From: Rhynchonema sp. JSB1_4
Lineage: Eukaryota > Nematoda > Chromadorea > Monhysterida > Xyalidae
Assembly (NCBI GenBank): GCA_030248065.1
Contig: JASAMV010006741.1
Location: 1-64,000 of the forward strand
Reading direction: 5' to 3'
Length of the DNA stretch: 64,000 nt
The number at the start of each line of letters is the position of its first letter. Position 1 is the first letter of the stretch. The translations under genes were made by a program, and so were the position numbers. Under the pieces are notes generated by a model, which did not search any database, was not told the DNA's origin, and saw only the letters and a program-made list of their open reading frames with translations. Shown in pieces: positions 61,545 through 64,000 of the stretch.

Positions 61545-61636
61545 AATACCTCATGTCCCTGTACCTCATTCTGCGACAATATCTCATGTCTCTGTACCTC
61601 ATTCTGCGACAATACCTCATGTCTCAGCGTCTCATA
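61545..61636. repeat. Tandem repeat, 33 bp, nearly three copies
   Basis: Units of AATACCTCATGTCTCT plus GTACCTCATTCTGCGAC start at 61545, 61578 and 61611. The rest of 61281-62329 shows nothing I can annotate. Confidence 0.85.
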
Positions 61637-62329
61637 GTTAAGAGGGAACGAGCAGTTTCGTGCTGATTCTGTGGTGTTAACATGGGTTGGGAAACTCAAA
61701 CCTAGGTTGCACTTTTGTCCAATGGGTACGCACTCACAGCATGCAAACATGAAGCTGAAGGTTGCAGCAATTGCGAAATAGCATGTGTGTGAACTGTAAA
61801 TTGTCGACTCGGGTCAAAAACTAGCCTCCTACAAGATAACGTCATAATTTACATGCATTGGCAAATTTAGAAGCTTGTGAGAAAACAGTACGTCCCATGC
61901 CATTGAAACCATATATCAAATGCGCTCTTCAAGACTCATATGATGGTGTAAGGTAAAATGCTATTGGTTAATTCACGTGACCACAAGACTGTTTAAGGAT
62001 GCATGAAGTCCATGTGTGCATGCACCAGTGAGTGAAAATGCAACATAAAGTTGCACGTTTCGCAGGTGTTCCCGCATAAAACGGTTCTACACCCCTGGTG
62101 TGAACGTTTCCAAGTATTATAGAACATAAGTGATTCACATTCACTTCAGAAGATAAGCAAAAAAACTCAGTTGGTCAACGAACTCTGTCACAACAGTTTC
62201 TGTGAGGCTGTTATTAAGGCCATGATTCCTTACATTTTTCACAATGTGCACAAGTTGTTCAAAAAAATAAAAATAAATTTTTTTTTACCACTGACCTAGG
62301 TTTTTTTTAAGAAACCACAAAGCCGAACC

Positions 62330-62580
62330 ACCACGTTCCGCTATCTGTGAGACTAGTTGGCGACTCTATTATCACTAGCTTAGTTGAATCACTTGGTTCA
62401 GCAATTTGTGACGTCAGTTGCACGACTAGATTATCACCGGTTGAACCACGACTGTAAGTTCCGTAATTTATAATACAAGTTATTACACGACTGCCAACTT
62501 AAATGAACCATAACGTTCTACAATTTGTAACACCGGTTGGTCGACTAAGTTACTTAGTTTGTGTACCACTGATCATTTGA
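62330..62580. repeat. Degenerate repeat with CGACTA/TTATCAC/GGTTGAACCAC motifs
   Basis: Variants of GTTGGCGACT..ATTATCAC...TTGAATCAC...CAATTTGTGAC recur every 65-80 bp about four times. Period and borders are uncertain. Confidence 0.5.
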
Positions 62581-62669
62581 AAAATGTGTCTGCTGGCTGA
62601 CACCCATTTAAGTGGAAATTGTTGACACAAACAATGTAACTCCCCGGCGAGAGCGCGGCGTACATATAT

Positions 62670-62866
62670 ATGTTGATTGTCGTCAAAGTGAACGAGCAGG
62701 CTTGCTTTGACCCACCATATCATCAGAAGCTGTGTGAAACAGTGTGCGAAGGCCGGTGCGCTTGTTTATGATCAATTGTACCATCAGAAACTGACGGAAA
62801 TTCTGAACAGAGGTCTATGTGCTTGTTTTGTCCGATTATATCATCAAAAACTGAGCGACAACTTGT
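62670..62866 (+). repeat. 60-bp tandem repeat overlapping a small Cys-rich frame
   Basis: Units beginning GCTTG at 62700, 62760 and 62821 share ATCATCAGAAACTG. The first unit is open from an ATG at 62670 and gives a 33-residue frame ending at 62771, with the Cys-bearing motif YHQKLCETVC. The second unit hits a stop in that frame but continues the same YHQKL motif in another frame, so the array has lost frame. No splice sites or signal peptide are clear, and I do not assign a function. Confidence 0.5.
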
Positions 62867-62998
62867 GGTTAAAACAAGCAAGGTACACAGCCATGCCGGC
62901 GGCTCTTTTCCTATTTGAGCAGGAATTGCTATGCTGTACTGTTCTATGCGCAAAAGTTGTTTTGTAAAAAAATTTTTTAACAAAAATTCTTTAAAATG

Positions 62999-63245
62999 TT
63001 TTCCAGCTCTGCTTTCGCGAGCAGCTACGTTGTTCAACGCACAAAATGTTTTGTCAGTCAAAAGGGAATTCACGCACAAAACAGTGGTGGGCGAGCGTGC
63101 TTTTACAAAACACATGCGTTTCTCTTTTTTGGTTTCGAAACGTTTCAAAATACGTGGAAACGCAGCAGTACTAGATCTGGGCAAGCCAGCCTCGAAAAAT
63201 GTCTCATGAGCCGATGATCGGATTATGCACGCATATTTTGTGCCC
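62999..63245 (+). repeat. Dispersed repeat R3, copy 2
   Basis: It matches 27240-27470 in reverse complement (CACATGCGTTTCTCTTT, GTCAAAAGGGAATTCACGCA) and then continues with ATGTCTCATGAGCC as at 55340. The 63246-63701 interval after it holds no supportable gene. Confidence 0.65.
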
Positions 63246-63701
63246 AACAAAATAGTGCTCACACCATTCTCAGACCTGATCTATGTCACCCGAACCATAC
63301 TCACGCTCAGTGTATTGTTCGTCCATCAGTCTTTCACATTCTAATGAAAGAGAAATTAAGCTTCCGATAAAATATTTTGCGCCTATTTTTATGAAATTGA
63401 CGTGTTTTATCCATGGATTGACCTTATACTGTATGTGCCAAAGACACAGATCAGTCACAAGTACGACTTCAACCACACTAAGTTCAATAAATCAACTGCG
63501 TTTTCTGTTGATAACACTGAAGAAAAAATTTCTCTCATATGGTGAAGGAATGCAATTCTGTAAATGTTTGCATCTTGCTTTATTAAGTCCAAAAGCATTT
63601 ACACACTATTAAATTTGATAGAATTAAATTTTTTCTTCATGTTCTATCACTTTTTAAGTTTTTTTGCTGAATCTGTCACTCAATCTCTCTTCCATTGTGA
63701 G

Positions 63702-64000
63702 CAGGGTTGGATTAAAAAATTTTTTTAAATTAAACTTTAAAAAAACCTTTTTTAATTTTTTTAAAAATCACTTTTTTTATTCTGGACCCCCAAAAAATTG
63801 GTTTCTAGAAAAATGAAATTTCTGAAATCATGTTACTTAGGTATGTTTTGAGGGACGCTAAAGAGAACCTCTCCACTGACTTGCATGTTTATGTCGATCA
63901 CCTGCGATCTAGCCCATTTGGTCGTAACTTTGAGAACCCGCCCGAAGGTAACTCTGTGGGCATATATGACAAAGGGAAGATCAACCTTTTGTTTGTGAAT
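63702..64000 (+). mobile_element. Left part of a hAT-like element cut by the window edge
   Basis: CAGGGTTGGATTAAAAAATT matches the family's left end and is followed by A/T blocks. The expected duplication would be ATTGTGAG (63694-63701), but the right end lies outside the window. Confidence 0.65.

Noticed and set aside
62723..63262. A 179-codon minus-strand frame
   Set aside because: It overlaps the 60-bp tandem repeat and dispersed repeat R3 in antisense, so it is repeat-derived.

Overview
This looks like nuclear DNA from an invertebrate animal with a repeat-rich genome. Genes are broken by GT-AG introns, introns are full of non-autonomous DNA transposons, and there are long homopolymer and (CA)n runs. 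Nothing bacterial or viral was seen. The potassium-channel gene is of the metazoan Shaw/Kv3 type. A nematode is possible: one repeat contains a short TTAGGC-like run, and the receptor-like gene starts 7 bases after a strong splice acceptor as trans-spliced genes do. Neither point is decisive and I do not name a species.

Layout. (1) 60-406, minus: one internal exon of a TIS11/ZFP36-like CCCH zinc-finger gene that runs off the left edge. (2) 407-20100: almost 20 kb with no supportable exon and only one recognisable transposon. (3) 20101-25877, plus: a complete 10-exon Shaw-type voltage-gated K+ channel, 519 aa when the exons are joined, with an intact T1 zinc motif, TVGYGD filter and PVP gate but an unusual voltage sensor. 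(4) 26.5-31.7 kb: a block of hAT-like elements and smaller foldback elements. (5) 31744-43933, minus: gene A, at least 24 exons encoding at least 1385 aa of sushi/CCP-like extracellular modules, nearly all bounded by phase-1 introns, including a very recent tandem duplication of about 1.24 kb. (6) 45790-46489, plus: first two coding exons of a multi-pass membrane (possibly 7TM) protein, head-to-head with gene A. (7) 46.5-56.9 kb: nested transposons. (8) 57182-60336, minus: gene B, a diverged paralogue of the last six exons of gene A. (9) 60.3-64 kb: foldbacks, tandem repeats and the left end of another hAT-like element.

The most striking content is the transposon layer. Target-site duplications (TSDs) are readable for many copies: 8-bp for a CAGGGTTGG-ended family and two others, TTA or TTAA for others, and Helitron-like ends for two. 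Several insertions can be checked against an empty site inside the same window. Many otherwise unrelated elements share one architecture: their two arms are built from many degenerate copies of a short element-specific 'word' in opposite orientation, so each would fold into a long hairpin. No transposase gene is visible, so all copies appear non-autonomous.

Functionally the channel, the receptor-like protein and the sushi proteins are separate genes of a cell surface/extracellular kind; nothing in the sequence links them in one pathway.
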